Made by a program: the position numbers and the translations under genes. This document shows, piece by piece, positions 10,950 through 24,059 of a DNA stretch of 64,000 nucleotides. The DNA comes from Sipunculus nudus (lineage: Eukaryota; Annelida; Sipuncula; Golfingiida; Sipunculidae): positions 36,229,956-36,293,955 of the forward strand of contig CM049318.1 of assembly GCA_026874595.1 (NCBI GenBank), in the 5' to 3' direction. The first letter of the stretch is position 1. The number at the start of each line of letters is the position of its first letter. The notes under the pieces are model-generated. The model was not told where the DNA came from and searched no databases. It saw only the letters and a list, made by a program, of their open reading frames with translations.

Positions 10950-12459
10950 AATGATGATAATTCATACCTACGCTGGGAATTTCTTAAATACAAAATCAGA
11001 AAAGAAACTTAAGGTATGCAGAATTTAAATAAAGGGAGAAATGAGAGAGAGTCTGTCTGATCGGGGAAATACAAGAGAGAGTATATAAAGTTGTGGAAAT
11101 AGAAAAATTCAAACAACTTAAAAAATGAATAACAGGAATTATATGATACAAAAACTGAAGGAATAATTGTAAGGGTAAAAATAAGATGGATTGAACAAGG
11201 AGAAAAAAGTACAACGAATTTTTATAATTAAAAAAAAATGAAAATACGAGAGGATGGACACATTATAATAGGAATAAAGAATATCTTAGAGGAAGTAAAA
11301 GATTCTTTCAAATCTGTATGCTTCAAAACAATGTCCAACGTTTTTTAAGAATAATAACATTCCAAACCTTTCACAGAACAGGAAATGTGTGAGGGATATT
11401 TGCCTTTGGGTAAGAATGTTTTAAAACATAAAAATACTTTAAAAAGAATAAATCTCATGGAAACGATGGTTTGTCAGCAGAATCATTTTTTAAGGAAAAC
11501 TCGGACCTAATAATTGCTTTAATTATTCTTTGGACACTGGTAGTTTGACATCCCCAAAGAAACAAGCGGTTATGACTCTGTTTGAAAAAGAAAAACGTGT
11601 GCAAAGATGGAACTAAAATTAAAACCTGGCGTCCCTTTTTCTACTAGATATCGATAATCAGAATGTGACAAAAGCTGTATCATTTAGAATGATTCATGAA
11701 AATCAGCATGGCTTTATGAAAAATACTTCAATAACAGAGGCAGTTAGAACTTTTTTAGAACTGCTGTTTATTATACAAATCAAAGAAATTTGGATGGTAT
11801 ACTTCCCACAATAGACCTAAAAGAAACTTTCGACACATCGGATTGGAAATAAACTTTATCCGCAGTTGACCGATTTTATTTTGGTGTCAGCTTCATTAAA
11901 TTGCTGAAAGTTTATTACAGTTATATGGAGGCTTATATATAAATATACTTTCACCATACCTTTCTATTTTGTTCTTGGAGATATTAGCTGTATCAATCCG
12001 AAGTAATCCTGATAAAAGTGGCATACAAATTAAAAACAATGAATTGAAACTAGTGCTTTATGCAGATCATATTACTGTTATAGTTGTAGATACATATTCA
12101 GTGAAAATGTATTAGACTTACTTGAAAAGAAATGCAAAATACTCTGGTTTAAATATAAACAGAGTAGAAACAGAAACTATGTGTTTCGGAAAATTTAAGA
12201 ATAGAAGAAATAAACCATAGGGGCTTAGATGGCAAAACAAAGGTAAAAGTGTTAGGTTCCTGTGTAACAAATAACCTTGCCAAAAGTTACAAACATGATT
12301 TTGAAAAAATTATTTGAAAATATATGAAATAACAAATATATTAAGAAAGCGGAATTTAAGTTTATATGGTAGGATACTAATTGTAAAACCCTGTGTACAA
12401 ATCCTGAACAAACATTCCATTAACAAAAGTGTATAAGGATTGATTTAATAAAATAATAT

Positions 12460-12515
<56 letters not shown>

Positions 12516-12900
12516 AAAGGGAAGAAAAAGGGTAAAGTGAGAAAAGAAATAATGATAAAGCCATTATCAGTTTGTGGTATGAATGTGTTAGATATTGAGA
12601 GTTTCAATGAGACTCAACAAGTTATGTGGCTGATGAATTGAAATTATTCTTTGATTTTTTTTGTTATAATTTTGCAACCATAGAGTTATAATTGAAAAGT
12701 GAACATGATGCTAAATTATTTTAAAAAATTACCAGAAATATATATCACTGCTCTAAAAGCATGGAAACAAATCTGTTATAAAACCTTGTCTAGCCCCATT
12801 TTCTGGTATCATATAAATATAACAGCAGCAGGTAAAGCTTTATTTTGTAAATAATTTTATGAAGCAGGGCTTTTGTATCGGACCAGATGTACAGAGAAAA
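10950..12900 (+). mobile_element. Decayed L1/Tx1-like LINE (reverse transcriptase relic)
   Basis: Fragments of one LINE polyprotein appear in order on the plus strand but in shifting frames with many stops. They are YLRWEFLKYKIRKET (10.97 kb), VKIRWIEQGEKSTTNFYN (11.18 kb), NQHGFMKNTSITEAVRTF (11.71 kb), a broken IDLKKxFDT-type motif (11.81 kb), LYADHITVIV (12.06 kb) and LNINRVETETMCFGK (12.15 kb). The order and wording (RWIEQGEKST, NQHGF, YADD box, GLxINxxKTE) are those of L1/Tx1-type reverse transcriptases. The catalytic YADD box reads YADH at 12059-12070, so the enzyme would be inactive. The 5' part, with the endonuclease, is missing. The 3' limit is unclear. Confidence 0.7.
12463..12513. 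repeat. (AT)n microsatellite
   Basis: About 50 bp of AT dinucleotides within the LINE relic. Confidence 0.95.
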
Positions 12901-13351
12901 TAGAGATGTTGTAATATTTAGTCATTTGACTAACCAAGAGACGAAGAAAGTTGATTACCTTGTGTATATAACAATAAATATACATAAAGAGAGCAAGGTC
13001 TGAGAGACAAACATGTTTTGAGGGAGACTATCATCACCATTGTTGTAACATCGAACAAGGGAACGTAATGATTAGCAGTATAAAATCCAAGGAAACATGT
13101 GACTATTTTGTGAGTCCGATAATTATTGATAAACATATTAGTAAAGAAAAATACAGTTGAAAGTATGATATTGAAGAAAATGACTGAAATGTCATTTACA
13201 GCATTGGGTATGTAATATGTAGAGAGAAAGATAATAGAATTCAAATACAAAATATTCCAAGGATATTTATTTTTAGATATAAATGTAGCATTGTTTGAGA
13301 TCGATACTGTAGATATTGCCAAATAGACGTGGAAAATAATGTACATTTGTT

Positions 13352-13353
<2 letters not shown>

Positions 13354-13391
<38 letters not shown>
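13354..13391. repeat. (AT)n microsatellite
   Basis: About 38 bp of AT dinucleotides. Confidence 0.95.
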
Positions 13392-13392
<1 letters not shown>

Positions 13393-15906
13393 CATCCAAG
13401 AAGGTTAATTCATGACTTACTTCAAATTAACACATAAAACATCTAATTAAAAATAGTATAACTAAACTATACTCGTTGCAGCCCTATATCCTGCAAAATG
13501 CTTTTAAAAGAATAATTTTGTTATGGTGTTATGCTCTGGGAGTAGACAAGTTGTTAATATCTGCATGATGTTCAAATATCATTACGACCATTCACATTGA
13601 ATATATCAGCTTTTCGCATTCACTGAACACTGAAAGGTATTCTCATTAAAGAACTCATGAGTACATTTGGAGTACTCGTTACTCGTACTCGAGAATATCC
13701 ATTGTACTCGGACTCAACGATGCTATCCTGAAATGCAGTCGAATAAAAAGTAGAGACATTTAACTCCTCCTTTCAAGTATTTCATGTTGTGTAATAACAG
13801 TTGAAATAATTGAAAGATCCTTACTTTCACAATCCAAGCAAATCGATTGAATTTATTGAAATTTATTGAATGATCCTATATTTTCCTATTAGACAGAAAT
13901 TCTTCAAAATCCTTGTGAAATACAGAAATGTTGGGTTATAATTTCAGGGGAAAATATTTGGAAAATTTCAATTTCAATGGCCACCAAGGAACATTACTGT
14001 GGGCACTCCGGCTAAGTTATTACTTCGCATGCCCTATGAGGCTCCCCTACCTGCTCTATCACGAGTATACTCCGTTGTAATGAAGCAATTATTTCTCGAT
14101 ATATGTAGACAAAATTCTAGCCTTCTAAATTTGCTTTTTATTGAAAAAATGTAATTTATTCATAGAATATCCTACGAAGTATTACAGTTACTAATGTTGT
14201 TTTTGCTATCCCATATGCGGTCCTCTGCAAAATAAATGTTGCTTTATTCCGAAAATGGCAAACATTTCTTCCTCGTTAGACTTGATAATGGGCAACTGTA
14301 ACCATTTTGTTCATTACTAAACAATTTGTAAGTTATAAGCAACATATTAAGGGACAGTTAATTTCAAACCCTACTTCCAACATCAGTTTATTTCGAATCC
14401 TAAATACAGCTTATGTTAGCAATGTTATAAAATTATGTTTGTTGAAGCTGTCTGAAAAACTAAACATTTTTTAATGATGGACTCTGTAAGGAGCTCAGGA
14501 GCTGATTCAAAGTAACAAACTACTCTCTCGTCGTTACAGTCAGGTGGAAATGCAATCGCACCTTGAAATATTCAGTTAAATATCTAAGGTTTCAGGTGAA
14601 AATATGAGCAATTATTCTCTTAAGACACAATTTTCATCATTCAAGATAGTTCAAGACCAAAAACATGCATACCTGTAGAGTAGCCAGGGTAGACATGCGT
14701 GCCAAAGTCTCGTGTGACCACCGTCAATTGTAATATAGATTAGTCATAACATAAAATACCCTATTTTTGCAACTATATGGTTATATTTAAATTTCTAACA
14801 AATAAGCCGGGGAAAATAACAGATCTTTTGAAACTTTTATTCCTTATAAAGATGGATTGCCTATTAGTAAAGACAGCGTTAAATGCTCCAATTCAGCTAC
14901 TGTTATGAGTAATTTCCTTGATATAAAGGGATATAGCAACCACTCTTTGTAGGAATACATACGCGCCACCTACTCCGAGCCAAAACTTGCCTTAGATACA
15001 AGAGGAAAACTCTACATGCCGGTCCTGTTTGTAAAGCCTTTCAATCTATCAATAATGAACATAAATAACATAAATACAAAAGCAATGCGCGGAATGTTAG
15101 CACTGAAGTTCATACATATACTTTCAATACTAATATTCCTTTTCAGTTTATATTTAACCCTTTTATCAGTAAACATAATTGAATACATTTATGTATGGAC
15201 TACAACACTGTATCAATATTAGACGCATTCGAAAAAAGGCACACAATTGTTTTGAATATTTTGTAAAAGTTTAAGAATATACAAAATGAACAGCCCATTG
15301 GTGGTTTCAGACGATTAACAGTAAATTGATTTTACTCTTCACCATAGTTACATATTTAATTTGTTTACAAAGAAAGTTGAAGGTAAGGGCCCTCTGACAC
15401 AATTTGTTAAATTCACTAGACAGGCTGTCTGTGATCTCATTCCTGGCTCATTCTTTACCAATTAATCATTATACCAAAATCATTATGTTCACAAAAACTC
15501 TATGCTATATGATTATAATAATTTATTTATTTAGCCCGAGCTTCATATAGCGTTATTATATCAAATAATCAGAGGACGTATGGTTATGAGGTACCAGAAG
15601 AGTCACAAATCGGTCAGCTCGACGAGTGCACAATAAAAAAATGGATTGCTGTTGTTTATTGTTTTTATTAACGTCAAGTTAAACCAGTGAACATCAGGTC
15701 CAGATGGCGTTAAAGGAAGCCCTATCAGGTTAAATATATTAACCTATTTATTTGTCTTTGCATCATGTATTAATTCTAGTATTTTCATTACAATCCTTCT
15801 GTTCCCTGAAACGTGATTATTAAACCGCAAACTTAAACCAGTGACTGGAATATTAAACAACCGATTATATAAGTTAGTTCCTTGAAAATATTAATATATA
15901 TTCATT
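13392..15906. other. Non-coding stretch
   Basis: No exon, RNA gene or known repeat is recognised here. The open frame at 15016-15222 is hydrophobic and AT-rich but has no family motif or splice context, so I did not call it. Confidence 0.4.
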
Positions 15907-15907
15907 A

Positions 15908-15952
<45 letters not shown>
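15907..15952. repeat. (AT)n microsatellite at a transposon edge
   Basis: About 45 bp of AT repeats abut the left inverted arm of the Penelope-like fragment. Confidence 0.9.
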
Positions 15953-15956
<4 letters not shown>

Positions 15957-15993
15957 AGTTCAAGACTTTAACCTACATGGGTTTTACAACGTT

Positions 15994-16022
15994 GTTTCGT
16001 AAAGGCCTCACTGTCTCATCAG
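15994..16022 (-). ncRNA. Hammerhead-like motif in the left arm
   Basis: The minus strand reads CTGATGAG, then GTGAGGCCTTTAC, then GAAAC. CUGAUGA and GAAA are the two conserved core strands of a hammerhead ribozyme. Between them a short stem can form, but four extra bases separate the first core strand from it. A degenerate ribozyme is likelier than an active one. Confidence 0.3.
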
Positions 16023-16425
16023 TAATATAGTATACCAGGCTACTGTAACACGCAAGGACAACCTGAGACCAGAAACATATATTGGACTGACAGTAAATAT
16101 TTTTAAAACGCGGTACAATGCCCAAGTCTCGAGCTTCAGGAATGTAAACAAACGTAACAGTACAACACTCAGCGAATACATGTGGAGACTGAAAGGCAAC
16201 CATGTGCAATACTCAATACAGTGGAAGATTATAAGCAAAGCAAAACCATACTCCACGATCAACAAATCCTGTAATCTCTGCCTGGAAGAGAAATTCTTCA
16301 TAATATACAGACTCCTATTGTCAACACTAAACAAAAGAAACGAACTCGCGAGCACATGCAGACACAGGGCGAAACACCTCCTGGCTAACTACGCATGCGC
16401 CAGATCAAACATTCAAAAATCTTAA
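16003..16425 (+). pseudogene. GIY-YIG endonuclease and C-terminus of a Penelope-like element
   Basis: An uninterrupted frame runs from 16003 to a TAA at 16423-16425. It reads NIVYQATVTRKDNLRP, ETYIGLTVNIFKTRYNAQ, SSFRNVNKRNSTTLSEYMW, then NLCLEEKFFIIY and LSTLNKRNELASTCRHRAK. These are the conserved blocks of Penelope-like GIY-YIG endonucleases: the VY and YIG strands, the FKxRYN arginine helix, the NSTxLSxYxW motif and the terminal CLCLxEK/LNKRxELxxxCRH region. The first ATG in frame is at 16180, inside the domain. With no reverse transcriptase upstream this is a 5'-truncated relic rather than a gene, although the remaining frame is clean, which suggests recent insertion. Family assignment is confident; activity is unlikely. 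Confidence 0.7.
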
Positions 16426-16528
16426 TACCTGGCACACTTCATGATGGGTTTCCGAAGAGTGAGGACCTACGGCCCTTACGAAACGTTGTAAAACCCATGT
16501 AGGTTAAAGTCTTGAACTATACATATAT

Positions 16529-17601
16529 TACAGCTCCTGTCAGTCGAGCACTTTATCGTTGTGCAGTTCAACACACACCTGACTATATATACATATATAT
16601 ATATTTTTAAATTGACTTTTTTTGAATATCAGAACTAGCAAAGCCATCCATGCAGTTTAGAGAATGAGGGACTTACAGAAGACATAATGCGCCCACTACA
16701 AGACTTCATATGCGTATATATTTAAAACGAACTTCCAGATTTAAGATACACGTCGTATCTCATTGTGAATTTATGCGATAAACAACTTATATCTTGATTA
16801 CACAACTTTTTTCTTGTTTCTATATCTCTGCAATGCCTTTCACTAGAATATTCGGTTGCTTTAATGCATTTGAGATGTAGTTCGTAAAATGGTCCTATGT
16901 AAGAAATTGACCCTGGGGAGTTTGAGGTTTAATTTTAATAAAAACGAAGGAGTAACCTTTAGTACAGTTATAAGCTTTAAATTTACTTTACCGAGTTAAT
17001 GAGAGGGAGATTTTTCATAACTTTTTTTTTTGACAGTAGAGGAAACTCCAGTGACCTTATTCGTATCCCCATGAAGTCTACAAACCTAACAGGTATATTA
17101 GCAAAGCAAACGATGAAAGCTGCCAATACACGTCTATTAGAATATAAAGGCCGTTTACAACTCCAGTGTGCAGCCACTGGTATAATTAGCAATCTATTAA
17201 TATTTTTAAATATCAATAACAAAGCGATTTTAATTAAACAATGCTAATTATGCTCCATAGGTCTTTCGAATGACAGGCTACACAAATATTTTTTACATAT
17301 AAAATAATTTTTTTTTCAAGTAAACGACATTTATCATTTATTTTTAAATGCAAGTTATTGTAGGTTGTCCGCCAAGATGTGTCCAATTAACTCAGTCGAC
17401 GGCCGGCAACCTGACAACAGGCATATTCGACAACTTCATATTGGTAGGAAAAATACATATTTTATATAAATAATCAGGATAACACGGTATTTTGAAAGGA
17501 GTCTCATATTGCTATTTCTTTATAATAGTGTCATAACTTGCATTACTAAGCAAAATCTCACATTTGAGATTGAAAGATTATATATATATATATATATATA
17601 C

Positions 17602-17632
<31 letters not shown>

Positions 17633-17700
17633 CATACATAAAGAACAAATGATAAAATTCTTGTTTTGATTGTATTAAACCAGGAAAGCCTAGTGCAGAA
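16529..17700. other. Non-coding stretch
   Basis: Short (AT)n runs lie at about 16585 and 17580-17632. I recognise no gene. The overlapping open frames at 16.98-17.25 kb on both strands have no motif. Confidence 0.4.
17579..17633. repeat. (AT)n microsatellite
   Basis: About 55 bp of AT dinucleotides with TACATA breaks. Confidence 0.95.
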
Positions 17701-17705
17701 GACAT

Positions 17706-17742
17706 ATGATGAAGTTCCTAGTTCTTGTTTGCGCATTAACAG
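17706..17742 (+). CDS. Orphan signal-peptide exon, lectin-like
   Basis: ATG ATG at 17706 opens a short frame MMKFLVLVCALTG that stops at a donor (CAG|GTATAA) in phase 1. Its length, hydrophobic character and phase copy the first exons of the two lectin genes in this window (MKIVEFLLLVYAGS at 25293, MRLSFLIYSVT at 49348). No matching second exon was found before 25.3 kb. It could be an alternative first exon of the plus-strand lectin pseudogene, a stranded exon, or chance. Confidence 0.3.
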
Positions 17743-20200
17743 GTATAATGAATAATTATTTTTGTATAATCATTTCTGCCATATCACTTAAACTCATAAA
17801 TTGTACTTGTTAAACAGATGAGTTGTAATCATTACATATAACTATACTCTCCCGAGGCAGCGGAAATCTTTCGCTTCTTAAGAAGCTACTGATTATCCAA
17901 CCGCCTGCTTTGACCGTTTATGATACATTTAGACACTGTTGGTGGGTCTTAGTCTGGCAGCCAACCAAATGCCAGTTAAAAAAAAACTCGACAGGCATCA
18001 TGGCTCCGCCCATAGCAGCTTTTCAAGTGCGCTTTAAGTGCACTCAAGTGGTTACACTTAGTAATAATAGTCAAATTTTTATTGTTCCCTCTACGTTCTC
18101 GCATCATCGACCGATTCAATTATGACATCACGACTATGTTAGCGTATCCATGTATCCCTTTGCCAGAAAAACGGAAACCACCCAGCAAGGTGTGCACGGA
18201 ACCTACGTTGTTTCACTTCGTGTGAATTTCAGCTCACTGGCCGGGCATCCTATGTACACAAGGACCTGTGAAAACCACGTGTGAACCATTCTCTCTGAGC
18301 CAGTGGTCTGTTCAAACGGTTGCAAGGGCGATGAGCTGTCACTCAAAACGATATGATCAATATTGGCTCCGTGTATTCCACGCTTGGCTGGTAAACCGTT
18401 TTGTCTTCGAGCACAAGGTCTCATCTGATTGACCGGCAGTAATTGATATCTGAGATATGTCATGCATTGTACTCCTTTTTTTCGAATTGGAGGGATACAT
18501 AAAAATCAAGAATACATTTCCAGTGAGATTTTCTTTTTCATAAAGAGCTGTTCGTGTTTACTAAGGTAAAGTGAACATGGTCAGCCATGTAAGATTGTTG
18601 AATACTTATAATATATGGCATATAGAAAACGAGTACTCAATATATGGAGAACGTCTTCGAAAGAAAGAATCATACTAATCACTGTCCTTCCCATATAATT
18701 AGATATAATTAAACTGTTATATAAGGACGAGCAACATGTTATACAATTATATAATTTAATAATGTCACAAATAAGAACAAATAGAGATATACGCACAAAG
18801 AAACTATAAAATACATTTCACACACAGTGGATATCAATATGCCATCTTATTCAATTTGTTTCATCAAAAAATATGTATAATGTAACTTGATTGAAATCAG
18901 TTAGTAGGAACGTTTGCATATCTGTTATATCTCAGACGACTGAATTATTTTTTATTTGTGTTTTCACCAGATTGGTGTTTATGTTTTTCTAATTTGCAGG
19001 TCTAAACTATCAACAATTTATCCCAATAAAGATCTAAGGATTTCAAAGTTTATGATCTATTACTATTTTATGGAGAACATACATCGACTGGAATATCAAT
19101 TCGTAACCAAGTTTAAAAAAATAGCAGAAATGATAAAAGGTAAACTCACGTGTCCCAAACATTGAATGATCAAATCGATGAAAAGTCATTCAGTGATAAA
19201 TCAAGCACGTTTTAAGCTTTTTAATTAAACTTTCCATGTGATCCAATGAACTGTCCAGTCAACGTTTGATAGTGTGAAGGTTTGTGTTTTTACTAAGGAA
19301 AGATATGGATTATTTGGGGTAATAAATGCTTTCTCTCGTAATGCAAGAGCGTGTGTATTTCGAAATGAAAAGTGTCCTTATTATTTTCAAAATGAAAAGT
19401 TCTGTATAGATTCCTTATCCGAACCTTGATGAATGTTACACGCTTTCATAAGATTAAACTTTGTGTTTATGTCCCAGTGGCTAACACCTCCATAAGCCTT
19501 TAGGTATCATATTTTTAACATATTGGTCGCGGAAGCATTCATGTTCAAAGAATAGTTCTAATGCCTAATGATGAATTAGTGGAGGTCCCAACCAGTCTTA
19601 CCAGATACCGTATTGTATGACTGTCATGCAAAGTTGCATGGTACTAATTTTGTCATTTTGTAGATCGTAGATCTTTCCTATGACATTTCTATCCAAGTTC
19701 TTTCAATATGCTGAATATGTATTAACGTAGGTTTTATTCTGCAAATAATAATTCCATTGACGTATGAACTTTAAAAAAGGGACGGTAGAGAGCGTCATTA
19801 TACTATGAACGTAATACAGGGACAGTAGAAAGCTTTATAATATGAATTTAATACAAGAAACTTGCAGAGAAACAGTGAAGAGAAACACGTTCTGTGAATA
19901 AAGCAACTCTGATAAATTAACAAATTACTTTTTATATTGTTATATTTGGAAGTACATGTATTTGCATTTTGATTTCGTTCAACTGAAAATATTTTAGTTT
20001 ATATTTTAGTTTCCTTATTTATCTAGTGGGACCGTGTTCTCTATCATATAGGCAGTCACAGACCTGTTTACATATGCAGGTACTTCATCAATGGATAAAC
20101 ATGATCACACTTGTTTGCCCCACATATTGCACTATCGGCACAATTTTGTAATATATGCAGTTTGTATAATATATTTTGATCTTCCATGCATAACCTGTTG
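17743..20200. other. Non-coding stretch
   Basis: No further lectin exon is visible on the plus strand here. The minus-strand open frame at 18203-18463 has no recognisable motif. Nothing is called. Confidence 0.4.
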
Positions 20201-21060
20201 CAGTCATCAAATATGAGCTAAAAACAGAGCGAACGATTGCTTCGATTGTTGATCTATCTAAATACTATCTTGTCTATTTTGTAACTGATAATACTATTGT
20301 TAATATATTTGTCTAACATAATCCAACATCCCATAAACAGTCCAGATTCTTAACTCTATCAGCGGATACAGCATCCCATCCCCGGCCTTAACTTCATCAA
20401 TACAACCACTGCAACTTTTTTGTTTTACCAGTTGTTAATTTCTCCGTAATAAACGTGCATTTTCTTGTCATTCATTCTTTGTCAGTGGGCCGAATTCCAT
20501 GGTGGCACATCCGAAATACAGTTTACAAGATGCGATATGACATTCATCTCAAAACCCTTAGCAGCTGGATTGTACTCCACGTACATCAAGGGAACACCGA
20601 TGTATCCACCTATGAGTCCCGATTGTTTCTCCATCATATCGTAGAGGGAACATAGGTAGCTGAGAAAAATGACAGGCCCAGCACAACTTCAATGCAGAAC
20701 TCCGTACCTTAATGCATCCTAAACTGCATTATTTGATGTAAAATTTCTGATCCGATTATAAAAATCTGTTTTATTTAGCTCCTATTTTTTGTGTGCTTCT
20801 TTAAAACGCTTAAAGACTATTAAGCCGACGGTGTCAAAAAATGGATTTATAGTAAAGCATGGTAACTTAAATCAACAGTGTTTCCGTAGATTTTTTTTTT
20901 TTGTATACTGGATTTTTCTTTGCAAACAGGTCAATGCGTTCTAAATGATCCACATACTGTGAAAGCGCAGTATTCTCTATAATCGCTCAGGCGAAAGATG
21001 AATTGCTGACCGGAATGTAATTTTTACTAATAGGTTCAATAACATTTTTTCCAAACAGTG
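20200..21060 (-). mobile_element. LINE fragment (CR1/L2/Jockey-type reverse transcriptase), decayed
   Basis: The minus strand matches the 58.4-59.7 kb LINE in several blocks in the same order. The fingers/palm start lies around 20900-21060 and resembles SFVSKIIE...YVDHLERIDLF. A block at about 20640-20700 reads GPVIFLSYLCSLYDMME. A block around 20230-20300 aligns to the INKYLDKSTVES region. The catalytic YADD position is replaced (GYIGVPL near 20590). Many stops and frameshifts make it dead. A gap between blocks suggests internal deletion. Confidence 0.55.
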
Positions 21061-24050
21061 GTTTTAAACTGCATTTTTATGTGGCAGACAGAGTAATGTT
21101 ATTATTTTCCTAATTATGAATGTTGGGCTGTTTTGTCAAGTTTCAATTAATTATTTACTTTATCAGTGTTTTTATTGTGAATTTTCTGCTCTATATGTTT
21201 CACTGCCTCGACAATCTTCTCAGCAATCTTCTTGACAAATAAATTCACATTAAAAGTTAACCTATCACAGTTATCGGTAATAATAAATATTGTGGAATAA
21301 GCTACCCAAGCTGATTGCCATTACTGACATGTACGAAATTGAACCTGGTAAATTAACGGTACATTAAAATACACATACCGTTCCTAGCTAGTAACAGTTT
21401 CTTAAGAAAATCCATGCTACAATGTCTGCATAAAGACTAATCTTTTTTCAGACCTATAGCATTCCCACGACTATGCAATCACAAATCCACTTGACCAATT
21501 TAAAAATAAAATCAAATATTTGGAACTTGGAGCATCACTACGAATACAAGCTATGCATATTATAATCTGTATTAATGACATAGTACACAATAAGCTCGCG
21601 TATGAAAACTCAACTATGGCCCCTGCTGGTCAACATGAATTCTTAAAAAAATTACTCATTTTGATGCCTTCCGCTTTATATCTACCTTCCTGCTTTAAAC
21701 TGATAAGAGACACATCGATGAGACGATTGTCGGTAATTGAGAATAAACAGGTGACACAGCTTTTGACGTTTAAAACGCAATGAAAATATACATCAGCAGA
21801 TATTGTTGTAAAAGCTCCCATTATAAGGTCATTAAACATGCATTGTTTCATAAAAATGAAATCTGAATAAACCCTGTATAACCCAGGATCTTACTAGAAC
21901 GCAGAGGATATTATGAAACTCTAAAGGCAATATGCAGTAAAATAATATTTAAGTTCGTGGCTTATTTTAGGATATCATATCCTAAAGAGTAAGACTGCTG
22001 AATTCTGAAACCATTTAATCAGTATGTAAGCTGATATGTAGAAATTGGTGTCTGAGTTACTATTCAGCTTAGAAATTGTCCAAATGGATTCAGCTTATAT
22101 TTGGAGGTACTTGTTTTTTACATGAGGAGGGGCTCTGGGTCCTATCTTGTACCGATTTTTTACGGCGGTAGCTCTAACCCTAAATATGTATAGATATCTA
22201 AATGTATACCAAACGGCCGATTAGTTATGCAAAGAAACGATAGGTGGCGCTTTATTAATAGCTTCAAATTAAAGAGAAGAACCCTAGGTCGTCGGTAACC
22301 AAAATTTTTTTGCGCTGTATATATCTGAACATCAAAGGTGACTACCTCTTTAAAGTAAGAAAATAAAAGTATAATGGGCGATATCCGCGTATTGCCTATC
22401 ACAGTACAGTTATCAAATATCGATATTTTTTTACATACCTAATACCGATTTTATTTCAGCGAAATAATGTTCCCTTTGTTAATATAGACATCTAAATGGG
22501 CTGGAATTGTTAAGCATCCACCTTGTCTTTAGAGGTTTAATAAGAAAAGTTCTTATTGGCCTGATATAGCTAGGTCCATCAGGGGGATTACATATCTGTT
22601 CAATGACTTATTGTATATGAGAAATATTTCCATAGAACATAGAGAAAAAGGGTTTAACATGGTCTTAGCAATTCACCATTCATTAATGTTCTTCCCTCAC
22701 ATGACAAACGCATTAACATCAAGTGTCAAGTTAATATTGTTAACGAACGTCAGCCAGCTGTTCTTGTGCACACCACCTTTCTGTAATACATCACATTTAA
22801 GAATATTCTATTATCTAAGTTATTTGTACATGTAAGGCCTAATAAAAACTTTGATACTTGAGTTATGTGAACAAAAGTACATGAGTACGTATTATTGCTA
22901 TATTTCTTGTTTGCATAAACTGATCTGCATAAACTTATATTATTTCATATTTGGCATTAATGGGGATTATTATTATTAAGACTAATAATATGAATAGTTC
23001 ATATACATAAAATATAGAAAACATTCACATTTAATAAAATATAGCAATACGTATCGCAAAACGCCACCACATATCGCAAGATATTGCAATGTGAAGGAAT
23101 GCAGAAAAGAGCTCCCATTTACAGCTATAAAACGTCAATTGCTTGATTTATATGAACACCGTTCAGAAACCATGTGTATGGTAAACTGTTATGATGTATG
23201 TGTTAAAAATATGCCACTGTCTGTTTGTTACGATCTATAACACGGATATGTTTAAATGCTATTCTCCACAAATAATTTTACAGTTATATGATAACGACAC
23301 AGAATAATTGAAGATCAATCAGAAATCGTGACCAGAATATTTCATTTTAATGTTTAATTTCCGATTCATATTAAGCTCCTGTAATTGGTGACTTTAAAAT
23401 ACCTACATTAATTGGTGACATACATACATGTACGTCAAACCTTAGACGCGGGTCATTAATGTTCCTGTTTTAAATCAAAGAAACCATCTTAATTAAAGTA
23501 CTAATTATACTGTCAAAATAAATCCATTGCTAAGCGTGAATAATACACTACTATGATATGGGCATATAAACAAATTCAATATTTCTAAATCGACAGGATT
23601 ATTAATTAGAACCGTTATCATTTGAGAATAGACACATTTTTTCCATATTTTGCGGCATCGATCAGACAATTGGAAGACATTCTTAACTGACAATGTACAT
23701 GAAATTAAACTGCCATTCATTTTCTATTTACTCGTAAAGAAGTCTTTAATTAATTTTGCCTCGCCAGGCGGACGTCAATACTCCGAAACGAAGGTTTCTG
23801 ATATTAGTTTGCATTTCACGTATAGTACTGGCCGGTTTCACAGGTAAATCATAAAACGTTATTTTTTTGCTATGATAAACCGACATATGTGTGTGTTCAA
23901 TTCATGTAAAAGGTTGAGGGAAAGAAATCGTTTTTAAATAATTTCGCTATAAAAATATAATGGATACTGTGTGCAAAGTTTTATAGTGACCGGGTCTTAG
24001 AATCAAGTGCAAGACATATTAAATCACCTCAAAATACATAACTAAACTCC
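21061..24050. other. Non-coding stretch
   Basis: I found nothing supportable as a gene. A lone AGGTGGCGC at about 22240 may be a scrap of the GGTGGCGCCACC repeat family. Open frames at 21520-21783 and 22611-22835 lack motifs and splice context. Confidence 0.4.
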
Positions 24051-24059
24051 CTGAAATTT

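Larger units (their letters stand above)
15947..16528 (+). mobile_element. Penelope-like element fragment inside inverted arms
   Basis: Arms of about 60 bp, about 15947-16006 and 16470-16528, are inverted copies sharing GTATAGTTCAAGACTTTAAC and CTACATGGGTTTTACAACG. They enclose the 3' coding end of a Penelope-like retroelement. Such elements often carry pseudo-LTRs in direct or inverted orientation and hammerhead ribozyme motifs in them. Here the arms contain GAAAC preceded by complementary GTGAGG/CCTTAC blocks and, on the minus strand of the left arm, CTGATGAG. Most of the reverse transcriptase is absent. Confidence 0.6.

Noticed and set aside
12930-13346. 138-residue minus-strand open frame, the longest in the window
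   Set aside because: AT-rich, no motif, antisense to the tail of a LINE relic, no splice or signal support.
16008-16355. 115-residue minus-strand open frame
   Set aside because: Antisense to the Penelope GIY-YIG frame, which has clear motifs.
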